Source: Phenylobacterium kunshanense (GTDB lineage: Bacteria > Pseudomonadota > Alphaproteobacteria > Caulobacterales > Caulobacteraceae). From it: a stretch of 64,000 bases of DNA. Below the pieces are notes generated by a model. That model was not told the DNA's origin. It did not search any database and worked only from the letters and a program-made list of their open reading frames with translations. The stretch spans positions 1 through 64,000 of the forward strand of contig NZ_QFYS01000008.1 of NCBI RefSeq assembly GCF_003254525.1, read 5' to 3'. This document shows positions 54,727-63,374 of the stretch, piece after piece. Each line of letters opens with the position of its first letter. The stretch's first letter is position 1. The position numbers and the translations under genes are program-made.

Positions 54727-56370
54727 TCACATCACCCGCCAACTGCGACGTTCCTTGCTGTCGCCTGGCTCGATCCGCAATCCGCCCGCCTTGCGGCCGC
54801 GGTTCTTGTTCAGGAACCAGCCGAGCCTGCCCGGACTGACGTGCCGACCGTCCATGACCGGGAGTTCGGTAAGGACGTCCATGAGGTTGGGGTGATCAAT
54901 CGCCGTGGCGACGACCTTCCTCACGGTCATGGTCCGGGAGCCGAAGACTTCCGACCAAGCGGTCAAGAACTCTTCGAGCAGCTGCTGATCCGGATCATGG
55001 GTCACCTGATCGATCAGGCTCTGCGCCGGATCGGGCAAGCCCAGCCAAAGGAGCGGCTGCCGGCAGAACGTCGACCACCCATCGTAGGTGCCGATCGGCT
55101 TCACGTCGGCGAGGGGCGCGCCCGCCGCCAGATATGCGCCGATGATCGTCAGCGCATCCCCAACAGCAGCCTTCCTATGCCTGCGCAGGTGCTCGACGGG
55201 GTCGTCCTTGCGGTAGCGGCGAAAGGCCGGCGTCTCACTACGGGGTTCGAGGCGGATCGAGATCACCCGACGCCGCATATCCCGCTCGGGCTCGATGTTG
55301 TTGCCCGTCCCCAGCATGAGCACGTTCGTCCGCGCCGTGGCGGTGCGGGTCGAGCCGAGTATGCGCTCGGTGACCGTTGGACTCGTCAGCGCCTTGTTGA
55401 TTGCGCCGAACGATCTCCAGTCCGTCTGCATGTCATCGAACAGGATGACCGCAGGCTTCTCTAGCAGCATCGCCACCACGACCTTCGTCGCCTCATCGGC
55501 CTTGGTCGGGTAGCTGGTGATGTAAGGGTCGCCCGGACCCGCAAACGCCGCGATGATGTTCGCCAAGTAGCTTTTGCCGCTACCCGACCTTGAGGCCGTA
55601 AGGCTGAAGGCTGGGGCTTGGGCAAGCGACGGGCGAATGGCAGCCGTCAGCATGGCAGCCAAAGCCCCTGATAGGTCCGCTTCGGAGGCGAAGGGGACCT
55701 CTTCGATGAGCCACTTCAGGCATTCGAGCGCGTGTTCCGCCTTCTCCCTGGTTGGCTCCTTCAGATCGTAGTCGTCGCCGTTGAAGGCCGCATAGATGCC
55801 CGTCTCGGCATGATAGCCGGGTGAGGTGATGAACCTTCGATCTGGCCCGAGGTATGGCTGACGGGCCAAACCCTGCAGCGCCTTCAGGTGGGGGCGGTTC
55901 TGCCCCCGCATCAGGTTCTGCACGACGCCTTGGGGCGGGTCGCAGCGGACCCACTCTCCACGCTGCCCCCTCTTCTCCCAGCAGATCTTCGAGGACAGCT
56001 CCGTCACCAGGGCCTGGTCGTTGATCGCCTCCGACATCACGCCACCTCCCGGCCGGTCGATCACACGGACGATCGGTCCTCCCGCGTGGAAGTAGGCTCC
56101 ATCGACGGCCAGCACCCGCTCCGCTGCAGCAGCGATTCGATGAAGCTCGCCGGGCGAAACGCGGATGCGCGGCTGAGCGCCAGGCGACGCAGGCGTATAG
56201 ACGTCGTCGCCCTCGTCAGTGACCGCCCCAGGCGATGTCGCATGAGGCTGAGGCTCTGTTGGAGGCAACGGTGAGGTCTGGGTTTCGCCGCGCCGCTCGC
56301 GCGCCAGATCCTTGGGCTTCGGCAGAGTGAGATTAGGTGGTGGTGGTCGCTTTGGTGGCTGGTTTGCCAT
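54727..56370 (-). CDS. P-loop ATPase, probable replication/primase-helicase protein of the island
   Basis: A 547-residue protein with a Pro-rich, disordered first 60 residues, a middle domain of unknown fold (about 80-240) and a P-loop ATPase part: Walker A SLTASRSGSGKSYLANIIAA near 265, Walker B AVILFDDMQTDW near 310, and a TGNNIEPERDMRRRVISIRL sensor/arginine-finger-like segment. The C-terminal 120 residues include FLTAWSEVFGSRTMTVRK, possibly winged helix. Proteins of this type stand for replication modules in islands and satellites. Start at ATG 56370 with GGAAAG upstream; a TTG 12 bases further is less likely. Confidence 0.8.
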   Translation of the reverse strand: MANQPPKRPPPPNLTLPKPKDLARERRGETQTSPLPPTEPQPHATSPGAVTDEGDDVYTPASPGAQPRIRVSPGELHRIAAAAERVLAVDGAYFHAGGPIVRVIDRPGGGVMSEAINDQALVTELSSKICWEKRGQRGEWVRCDPPQGVVQNLMRGQNRPHLKALQGLARQPYLGPDRRFITSPGYHAETGIYAAFNGDDYDLKEPTREKAEHALECLKWLIEEVPFASEADLSGALAAMLTAAIRPSLAQAPAFSLTASRSGSGKSYLANIIAAFAGPGDPYITSYPTKADEATKVVVAMLLEKPAVILFDDMQTDWRSFGAINKALTSPTVTERILGSTRTATARTNVLMLGTGNNIEPERDMRRRVISIRLEPRSETPAFRRYRKDDPVEHLRRHRKAAVGDALTIIGAYLAAGAPLADVKPIGTYDGWSTFCRQPLLWLGLPDPAQSLIDQVTHDPDQQLLEEFLTAWSEVFGSRTMTVRKVVATAIDHPNLMDVLTELPVMDGRHVSPGRLGWFLNKNRGRKAGGLRIEPGDSKERRSWRVM

Positions 56371-56659
56371 GCATCTTTCCAAACGTAGGCGCTCCCCTCC
56401 ACAGGCGCGGGGGGAGTCGCAGATGATTGAGGGAGGTTTGTCGGCCCTGATTCTCGGGGTCGCAGGCCACTTGGCGCTTATCAGTGCGACGCCGCCTCAA
56501 AGGCAGCGTTGCCCCCTAACGAAACCGATGCCGGTCATCAGAGAGGGAGAATTAAACGGGTTTGGTTTTGGGGCATGCTTTGCCGCGCCCGGTGCACTCT
56601 GGGCGGTTTTCGGCAATTTTATGCCTTCTGGAAGATCCTGCGGACAGCCCAAACAGCGC

Positions 56660-56983
56660 TCAACTGACAGCCGCAGAACCCTTCCAGTTTGTGGGGCGCT
56701 CACGTCCGTCCGTCAGTAGCGCTTGCGGCGGGGCCTTAGGCTTGGAGTTGGCCAGGATCGATGCGATCACAACCACGCCCAGGGTGATGATGAAGGCGAG
56801 GGGGTGCGCCCCAGCCAACCCGAGCAAGCCCAGGAAGACCAGGAACGCCAGAGTGTCTCGTGGTCGCGTGATGAGGGCAACGAGCAACGCCAGCACCACG
56901 CCAACCAAGAGGGCGATCAGCACCGCCCGCAGGACCGCGAGGATGGCACCCAGGATCAGCAGATTGAGAACCATCCGGTTCAT
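56660..56983 (-). CDS. Small multi-pass membrane protein
   Basis: A 107-residue protein with three hydrophobic stretches (VLNLLILGAILAVLRAVLIA, LLVGVVLALLVALI, and TLAFLVFLGLLGLAG to FIITLGVVVIASIL) and a polar tail. ATG 56983 overlaps the stop of the upstream gene (ATGA). No family recognised; small membrane proteins in islands often serve as toxin-like or immunity elements, but nothing here proves it. Confidence 0.6.
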   Translation of the reverse strand: MNRMVLNLLILGAILAVLRAVLIALLVGVVLALLVALITRPRDTLAFLVFLGLLGLAGAHPLAFIITLGVVVIASILANSKPKAPPQALLTDGRERPTNWKGSAAVS

Positions 56984-57378
56984 TGTTTGTTCTCGGGCGG
57001 GATCGGGCGATCGGCCACGGCGAGGCAGTTGAAGCGCAGGACAGCATTCGTGCGGGGATCGTCCGCGACGAAGACCAACATCCCAAAATCATCGGTGAGG
57101 ACGTAGGCGAGCTCGAACCAGGGTCCGTGGTCCTCCATCCACTCCCACCCAGGCTGCTCGGCTTGGTCCCAGGTTATCGGGAAGCCCACCGCCTTGTGGA
57201 TGACCTCGGAGGTATCGCCCGGCTGGACGACGACGAACTGAACGATGTCGCTAAGCGGGCGGTCGCGCTCCGTGTCGAGCTGCCAGACCCGAAGACCGAT
57301 CAGAGCGCGGAGGTGTGGATCGAGGCCAGGATCTGTAAGCGCGGCCGTGACCGCGTCACGGTCGACGAGTGACAGCAT
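56980..57378 (-). CDS. Hypothetical island protein
   Basis: A 132-residue soluble protein starting MLSLVDRDAVTAALTD with ATG 57378, preceded by AAAGGAACCC as SD. Sequence features: VWQLDTERDRPLSDIVQFVV, WEWMEDHGPWFELAYVLTDD and FVADDPRTNAVLRFNCL. No family recognised. It is translationally coupled to the small membrane protein downstream, so the two probably act together. Confidence 0.65.
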   Translation of the reverse strand: MLSLVDRDAVTAALTDPGLDPHLRALIGLRVWQLDTERDRPLSDIVQFVVVQPGDTSEVIHKAVGFPITWDQAEQPGWEWMEDHGPWFELAYVLTDDFGMLVFVADDPRTNAVLRFNCLAVADRPIPPENKQ

Positions 57379-57649
57379 GTTGGGTTCCTTTCAGGACAAA
57401 GAAAAAGCCCCCGCGACGGTGGTCGCAGGGGCTCGGGTTGGTTGGGTTGAGGGTGCCGCGTTGGACGCCAGTGAACGCGTCGAAAGCGTTGTTTCTGTTG
57501 GCTGTGCGGCTTCCCGAAACGGCTGGGCCAGCTACTCCACAACCCGCGTTAGCACGCGGATGTTGGAGGCACGCTGCGATAACGGTACTTCAAATAAGGT
57601 ACCTGGAATTGCGCGAGCGATTCCGATCCGCAGCTCAAGGAGCCGTCAG

Positions 57650-57895
57650 TTGGTGAAAGCGTCCGGCCTCAGCCCTGATGAGTTGCAAGAGGCTGAGCGG
57701 GTGATCCGCCGAGTCCCGCCTGGTCTCTACACTCTCGCCGATCTCTACGGCCGCGATTGGGACAGGAAGGTGAGCCCAACCAAGTTTGGGCGGGCCTTCA
57801 AAGCGGCGGTCATCGAGAAGCGGCTAACCGGGATCACCCTTCACCCGCACAAGACTGCAGCGAACGCGATCCAGTACCTCGTTCACGAGCACTGA
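57650..57895 (+). CDS. Small DUF1413-like protein
   Basis: An 81-residue basic protein. AAGGAG (57637-57642) lies seven bases before TTG 57650 and ten before GTG 57653; either could start it. The sequence has LSPDELQEAERVIRRVPPGL, YTLADLYGRDWDRKVSPTKF and GITLHPHKTAANAIQYLV, reminiscent of DUF1413 proteins (FTLKDLF...EW pattern), possibly DNA-binding. It is divergent from the hypothetical/membrane pair. The frame extends upstream but only as unconserved sequence. Confidence 0.6.
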   Translation: MVKASGLSPDELQEAERVIRRVPPGLYTLADLYGRDWDRKVSPTKFGRAFKAAVIEKRLTGITLHPHKTAANAIQYLVHEH

Positions 57896-58060
57896 TCGTG
57901 ACGCGGAGGTAGCTAGCTCTGGCTACAGCCAGCTGCCGGGCATGTTAGTAGCTGAGCCACTGCAAACGGATCTGAGACCCTCCAAGGCCCGGGCCTGTTT
58001 GTCCGCACCTTGCCGAGGGAGCAGGGGACGCCGGGAGAACGCCAACGTCCCCGCACTAAC

Positions 58061-58366
58061 CTATCGGGAGGATCTACTGACCATCCGCTCTGCTGCATCA
58101 AGAGCGTGTCGAGCGGCTTCAAGCGCCTGCACAAAGGCCGCCGCTTCTCGACCGCTCAGGTACGGACCAGGGGGCGGAAGGAGATCCGGCGCGGCGGGAT
58201 CGACATGTCGAAACTTGTACCCCGCCGCGATCTCGCCAATACGACCGCCGTTCACGCCGAACCAGGCAGCGATATCGTGCTGGCGATCTCCCCGACGCAG
58301 CATGCCTTTGACTAGGGCCGCGTCTTCGTCATCCAACGAAATGCCACTCGAAGGGGCTCGACTCAT
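58061..58366 (-). CDS. Small helix-turn-helix protein
   Basis: A 101-residue protein with a homeodomain-like HTH: AALVKGMLRRGDRQHDIAAW, then FGVNGGRIGEIAAGYKFRHV. The C-terminal helix EAARHALDAAERMV could mediate dimerisation. ATG 58366 is preceded by a perfect AGGAGG six bases away and is preferred to ATG 58381, which overlaps the AIPR gene stop. Last gene of the defence-like cassette and a candidate regulator of it (inference). Confidence 0.75.
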   Translation of the reverse strand: MSRAPSSGISLDDEDAALVKGMLRRGDRQHDIAAWFGVNGGRIGEIAAGYKFRHVDPAAPDLLPPPGPYLSGREAAAFVQALEAARHALDAAERMVSRSSR

Positions 58367-58377
58367 CTCTCGCCTCC

Positions 58378-59754
58378 TCATACCGCAGCCGCGAGCTTGA
58401 GCAGCTCGGTTTCGAAGGCGTCGACGACCAGGTCATAGGACCCCTCGTTCTTGCCGATCTTTTGGGGATCGGCGCGGAACGCATCCATGATCACACGGTA
58501 CTTCTTCACGATCGGCTGGAAGTAGCCGTCCAGGAAGTCGTTGGGATCCTTCTTCCACCGCAGCCGCCCGTCCGGCGCGCGCTCGATTAGGCTCTTCAGT
58601 CCGTAGACGAGGGGCATGATCAAACCGTCCGGGTAACTGTAGTTCACAGGGTGGCTCGTGAAGTGGGTTGTGGGCTTCGTCCGCATGTCCTTCGCGGGCT
58701 TGACCACCGTGAGGCCGCCGAACCTGCCCGTCCCGTCGTTGTAGGCGTCCGGGAAGGTGCGGTAGATCCGGTCGTAGAGCAGCGGGAGTTGCGCTGCGAG
58801 TTCGAGTGCGCTGCCGACCTGAGTGTTGTGCAGCTCGTGGCGGTACTCACCGCCTTGTTGTTTTGACACCGCCGGGCTGCCCATCAGCCGGTCGAACAGC
58901 TTCACGCACTCGCCCTTGTTCCGGTAGATGTTCTGCGGAACGGGCGCCTCAATGCGACGGCCGTCCTCGTCGTCCGGTAGATCGACAAGCGACAACGGGA
59001 TCCAGGCCAGGGCGATCAGATCCCGGACCTTGATGTCGCCGCCGTCGTTCGTCTTCCATTCCACGCGGTTGGCGATGAATGGCGGGAGGAACTTGCGGAA
59101 CTCCTCGTAGTAGCCCTTCTGGTTGGCCTTCGTTTCCAGCTTCAGCTCGACGTTGTTGTTACGGGCCGCACAAATGTCGAGCAGCGAGCTTGAGAACTCG
59201 TCCATCACATCGGGGTCTTCGATGTTCGACGGGACCAGGATCTCGAGCGGAACGAGGAAGTCGAGCAGTCCATCGCCCTCGTCTTCGGAAGTAGCCTTCC
59301 TGAGATCCTCGACGAGGTCGCGGTTCTTTTCCCAGGCCGCCTTGAAGTCCGGCCAGCGCGCCGGCCGCAGCTTCTCGTTGCCCGTGGCCAGCCGCAGGAT
59401 CTGCGTGCCGATGGCCAGCATGTTGTGGCCGCCATCGAGGATGCCCTCGATCTTCAGGTTCTCGAACTTCAGCTCGAAACGATTGCGTTCGAGCTTCTCG
59501 TAGTTGGACGAGCCGACCAGAACGCCCTTGGTCTTGAAGGGAAAGGTGTTGGGCGTCTCGACGATGCTCTCGATGATCGCGTCGGTCACCGGCCCGGCTT
59601 TTGCCGAGCGCGGGTTCGCCTCAAGGTCAGCGGCGTCGAAAAGGTTGAGCATGTTGCGGGCTTTCACAAAGCCCACGATCCGGCGAACCGGGCCTTCCAC
59701 CTGTTCGGCGACTTGGCCCTGGTCGAAACGGACGAGGATACGATCGGGGTTCAT
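58378..59754 (-). CDS. AIPR-like (abortive infection phage resistance) protein
   Basis: A 458-residue protein resembling the AIPR family by the core KIEGILDGGHNMLAIGTQIL (DGGHN near 107-111), comparable to the DGGHT/DGQHR pattern of AIPR and DndB-like proteins, preceded by ANPRSAKAGPVTDAIIESIV. The C-terminal 300 residues have no motif that I can assign. It lies downstream of a type ISP-like methyltransferase gene on the same strand, 231 bases apart. SD AAGGAG sits in a hairpin. Family assignment rests on one motif and context, hence moderate confidence. Confidence 0.72.
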   Translation of the reverse strand: MNPDRILVRFDQGQVAEQVEGPVRRIVGFVKARNMLNLFDAADLEANPRSAKAGPVTDAIIESIVETPNTFPFKTKGVLVGSSNYEKLERNRFELKFENLKIEGILDGGHNMLAIGTQILRLATGNEKLRPARWPDFKAAWEKNRDLVEDLRKATSEDEGDGLLDFLVPLEILVPSNIEDPDVMDEFSSSLLDICAARNNNVELKLETKANQKGYYEEFRKFLPPFIANRVEWKTNDGGDIKVRDLIALAWIPLSLVDLPDDEDGRRIEAPVPQNIYRNKGECVKLFDRLMGSPAVSKQQGGEYRHELHNTQVGSALELAAQLPLLYDRIYRTFPDAYNDGTGRFGGLTVVKPAKDMRTKPTTHFTSHPVNYSYPDGLIMPLVYGLKSLIERAPDGRLRWKKDPNDFLDGYFQPIVKKYRVIMDAFRADPQKIGKNEGSYDLVVDAFETELLKLAAAV

Positions 59755-59780
59755 TACTGGGTCTCCTTAGAGCAAGGAGA
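59752..59780 (-). promoter_or_regulatory. SD-sequestering hairpin in front of the AIPR gene
   Basis: On the minus strand TCTCCTT-GCTCT-AAGGAGA forms a perfect 7-bp stem, and the 3' arm is the Shine-Dalgarno sequence, seven bases before ATG 59754. Folding would hide the ribosome site. A second small stem CGGGCG-CTT-CGCCCG lies at 59806-59820. The 231-base gap therefore looks like a regulated leader rather than dead sequence. Confidence 0.65.
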
Positions 59781-59985
59781 ACCGTTCCAGATTGATCCCG
59801 CTGGCCGGGCGCTTCGCCCGTCATCCGACACGTTCCGGGCCTCCGGCCCGCCTCGTCTTCGGTCGCCGCTATCCAGCAGCAGGATCTCGCCAGAACCGCT
59901 CTCGGTTCTTTTCCAGCTCCCATCCGGGAGCGCGCCGAAAATGCAGTTCTAGCCAGGAGGAGTCAACGGCCAAGCTGCCGAAGCC

Positions 59986-62900
59986 CTAGTCGCTCATACC
60001 TTTGAACGCGTCCGGCCAGCCGCCATGGCGGGCGATGACCTCGTCGATCTCGGCCATGACCTTGCCGGTCTCCTCCAGCGCCACGATCATGCGGCGGTAG
60101 TGGAGGATATCCTCCTCGGTCAGCAAGCGGCCGGGTTTCAGCTTGTCCTTGGAGCCGCTCTCACTGCGATCCTTCAGCCACTTTTGGGCCGGCTGGTAGC
60201 CGCCGATCCAGTGTTCCCAAGCCGCCTGAGGCACAGTGGCGAACCAGTTCTGGTCGTTCAAATAGACCCGGCCTGAGGCATCTCGGCGCACTTCCTTGTT
60301 GATGCGGCCTAGGCGCGGCTCGCCACCATTGGAGACGAAGCGCACCTTGGGGCTGACAAACAGGTCAGGCAACGCGTTGGCGTCCAGCATGTGCAGGGCG
60401 ACCAGTCGCGCTCCAAGCGAAATCAGGCGTCTGAATAACTCACGGCTCTTAGGCTTCGGAATACGCGGGTAGTCTAATCTCAGCTCTGCCTCGAAACGCG
60501 ACATATAGGTGGCCGAACTGATCACCGCGTATACGTAGGCGATACCATCCTCGCTCGGTATCTCCCCGAACCCTAGTGACTCACCTCTGAAGTTCGCGTC
60601 CGACACGACACTCGGCACTCGCGCCGGAAATAGCTTGGCTTCTCCACGAGCTGATTTCAGCACACGCTTGTCCGCTGCTTGCCCTGCGACGAACCCAATC
60701 CCTAGTCGTGGAGCGTCGACCCCCCGTGAAGCGAGCAAGCTTATATTTTCGCGGTCGACAACTGCGCGAGCAACAAGTTCACGTGGCCGGTGTACAATAT
60801 CTTCATCGTAATAGATGAAACACGGTTCAAATATCCGATAAATGTAAGGCTTGATCCGGGCCCTACTCACGCCCTTTTGCTTAAGAGCAACACTAGAGGC
60901 CTGAGGACTCCAGAAATCAGACTTAGACACACCCAATCGCGCACATAGCGACCAGGCCTCGTCCGTCGATGACGCAAACTTGGTTAGACGACTGAACAGC
61001 TCGTCAGAATCGCTCGACAGGCAAAGCTCGTCCCTGTTGGTTTGAACGCCGGTAGTGCTCTCAACAAAGAGGTCTGGCAGCGCGATCCAACTCTCGTACG
61101 CTTCATTCTCCGCAGGCGCATCTATGAGCAAGAACTGAGGAGAACTGGGTGAAATGGCCTTGTGGCCGCTAATATTAATGGCTTCCTTCGACAGGATTTC
61201 TACTTTCTCAGAATATTTTCCAACCAGCCTGGAAAAAAGGACTTGCCTGTCCGACACTGGTTTCCAAATAAGAGAAATGGCGACTCCTGTAGTGATATCG
61301 AACACGTTCTCATCTCGTCGCGCTTCTGGATCGTAGATGCCTCGATATAGATCCAAAACGCTAATCGATGCACCATCAAGCATTGCGTGGCGCATCTCTC
61401 TTTGCGTTGAACCATCCAGGTAGCTGCGGTTAGTGATGAACCCGATAACGCCGGCACCGGCGCGCTCAACCGCATTGTTCGCCATCGCAAAGAATTTTAT
61501 ATAGTCATCGTAGAGATTTACTTTTACCTCGCCCCGCATATCTCCTCGGAATCCCGCAAGAAGTCTGGATATCCAGGGGTTGTCGTTTGACTTCCCAAAA
61601 TTTGAGTACGGTGGATTGCCGACAATCACCGTAAACTGTGCCTCAGACTTTGCGTCGTTTGCGGCCGTCGCCTCTTGCGCCAGGGCCTCGCTCATAAAGG
61701 CCAGTTGCATGTCGAGATCTTGGGCCGGCTCGAGCGCGTTAGTTAGGAACACTCGCGCACGCGCCGGGCGAGCCCGCCCACTAGGTCCCGTCTCTGTCCC
61801 GGAGAAGTCATAGCCGGTATCGGCGAGCTTCAGGCCGATCTTCATGTGCGCCACGGCGTAGGGCGCCATCATCAGCTCGTAGCCGTAGAGGCGCGGCAGC
61901 AGGCGTTCCGCAACATAGACGTTCCAAAGGCGGCGCTTCTCGGCGGCTGTTTCGGCCTTCCAAGCATCGTCCATCATGCGCCGGTGGATCAGATCAATGA
62001 CCTCGACCAGAAACGTGCCAGTTCCGGTGGCCGGATCGAGGATCTTGACGAACGGATCCTCAGCCTTCGCGCCCTCAGGAACCTTCGTCCCCGGACGGGC
62101 CGCGACGAACTGACCCCAGGTGGTGGTGTCGGCCAGGCCAAGTGGAAGGCCGAACTCCGTCCGCAATAACTCGTCCACCGAGCGGACGATGAAGGAGACC
62201 ACTGGCCTGGGCGTGTAGAAGACGCCGCGCTGGACCTTCATTGCCTTGTCGTAGGCGGCGAGGAAGCCTTCGTAGAAGTGGATGACCGGGTCGTCGCCCT
62301 GCTTGTCCTTGTCGAAGTCGTCGAGCACCGCCTCCATGTTCGCGGTGTTCAAGAGGTCGATGACATCTCCCAAGCCCAACTCGTCGAAGTCGAGTCCCGC
62401 TCCCGCTCGGTCGCGCCCGCCGGCGGCCAGGAATGAGTTCAAGAGCTCGGAGAGGAATGGGTTCGTGGGGATCGCTGTCTCCAGCGCCTCCACGGTAATG
62501 GACGGCAGAGGCAGCGCCCCGTTCAGGGTCCGCGCCTTCTCCGCGCGCCAGCGCTGTACCTGATCAATGCGCTTCGACAGCAGGCCGTAGGCGATGGTCT
62601 GCGCATAGGTATCAGCGAACTTCGGGACGTCGAGGTCCTTGTTGAGTGTCGCCTTGACCGCCTCGAAGAGCTGGCCGAGCGGTTGTCCCGGTCGTTCCTT
62701 GGGCAGGATCTCCTGGATCGCCTGGCGGATCTGCTTGGCGCATTCGGCCAGGGCCTCGGCCATCTCCTTTGCTGTGCGTATCCCGTCGCGCGGCCGGTCG
62801 ATGAAGGCTCCAGCCCACCGCGCCTTCCACGCTTCCTCCAACTGACGTCCATCGGGCCAACGTAGCCGTTCCAACCGCTCGGCGACGGTCGCCATATGGC

Positions 62901-63369
62901 GCGGCGTGTCTTGCCGATCCCAGGCAAGCACTCGAAGTGTCGGGAGCGCCGCGCTGTTCGGCTCTTGATGGAAGTGCGCCAGTGCCAGCCGACGGTCGTC
63001 GGCCTTGCCGAACGCCGAGACGAACAGGAGGTCGTTCTTGTCAAATAGGGCGCGGTCGCCGGGATTCGCTGACTCTCGCTTCCTGCGACTGACGCTCGAC
63101 AGGATGCGGCGCAGCAGGGTGACGGGTAGCTCCGCCTTGTCAAAATCGACGAAGAACACGCCCCAGGGGTTCTGCTGGCCCAGGATCGGACGGAGCTGAG
63201 TGATCTCAACCTGGGCCTCCAGCTTAAGGCCAAGCTCGGCGGCGGTGTAGCTGTAGGTCAGTTGGTCGAAGCCGAGATCCTCGGGGATTTCCCATTCCAG
63301 CTCGTCACGCAGGTAGGCGACCAGGCTCGGGAAGTCGTTGATGGCTTTGAGGGAGTCGACGCTGGTCAT
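59986..63369 (-). CDS. Type ISP-like adenine methyltransferase with C-terminal specificity domain
   Basis: A 1127-residue N6-adenine methyltransferase. The N-terminal 370 residues form a helical/unknown region. Then comes QRGVFYTPRPVVSFIVRSVD, motif I ILDPATGTGTFLVEVIDLIH near 444, and motif IV VIVGNPPYSNFGK near 588. The C-terminal third is the target-recognition part of type ISP enzymes, ending with EHWIGGYQPAQKWLKDR and ILHYRRMIVALEETGKVMAE. The helicase and nuclease that precede this part in fused type ISP enzymes are absent; a helicase-like gene ends six bases upstream instead. ATG 63369. Confidence 0.92.
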   Translation of the reverse strand: MTSVDSLKAINDFPSLVAYLRDELEWEIPEDLGFDQLTYSYTAAELGLKLEAQVEITQLRPILGQQNPWGVFFVDFDKAELPVTLLRRILSSVSRRKRESANPGDRALFDKNDLLFVSAFGKADDRRLALAHFHQEPNSAALPTLRVLAWDRQDTPRHMATVAERLERLRWPDGRQLEEAWKARWAGAFIDRPRDGIRTAKEMAEALAECAKQIRQAIQEILPKERPGQPLGQLFEAVKATLNKDLDVPKFADTYAQTIAYGLLSKRIDQVQRWRAEKARTLNGALPLPSITVEALETAIPTNPFLSELLNSFLAAGGRDRAGAGLDFDELGLGDVIDLLNTANMEAVLDDFDKDKQGDDPVIHFYEGFLAAYDKAMKVQRGVFYTPRPVVSFIVRSVDELLRTEFGLPLGLADTTTWGQFVAARPGTKVPEGAKAEDPFVKILDPATGTGTFLVEVIDLIHRRMMDDAWKAETAAEKRRLWNVYVAERLLPRLYGYELMMAPYAVAHMKIGLKLADTGYDFSGTETGPSGRARPARARVFLTNALEPAQDLDMQLAFMSEALAQEATAANDAKSEAQFTVIVGNPPYSNFGKSNDNPWISRLLAGFRGDMRGEVKVNLYDDYIKFFAMANNAVERAGAGVIGFITNRSYLDGSTQREMRHAMLDGASISVLDLYRGIYDPEARRDENVFDITTGVAISLIWKPVSDRQVLFSRLVGKYSEKVEILSKEAINISGHKAISPSSPQFLLIDAPAENEAYESWIALPDLFVESTTGVQTNRDELCLSSDSDELFSRLTKFASSTDEAWSLCARLGVSKSDFWSPQASSVALKQKGVSRARIKPYIYRIFEPCFIYYDEDIVHRPRELVARAVVDRENISLLASRGVDAPRLGIGFVAGQAADKRVLKSARGEAKLFPARVPSVVSDANFRGESLGFGEIPSEDGIAYVYAVISSATYMSRFEAELRLDYPRIPKPKSRELFRRLISLGARLVALHMLDANALPDLFVSPKVRFVSNGGEPRLGRINKEVRRDASGRVYLNDQNWFATVPQAAWEHWIGGYQPAQKWLKDRSESGSKDKLKPGRLLTEEDILHYRRMIVALEETGKVMAEIDEVIARHGGWPDAFKGMSD

Positions 63370-63374
63370 GGCGA

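Noticed and set aside
59627-59923. 98-residue gene between AIPR and methyltransferase genes
   Set aside because: Overlaps the AIPR start in another frame, low-complexity Arg/Pro composition, no SD; the gap is better explained as a leader.
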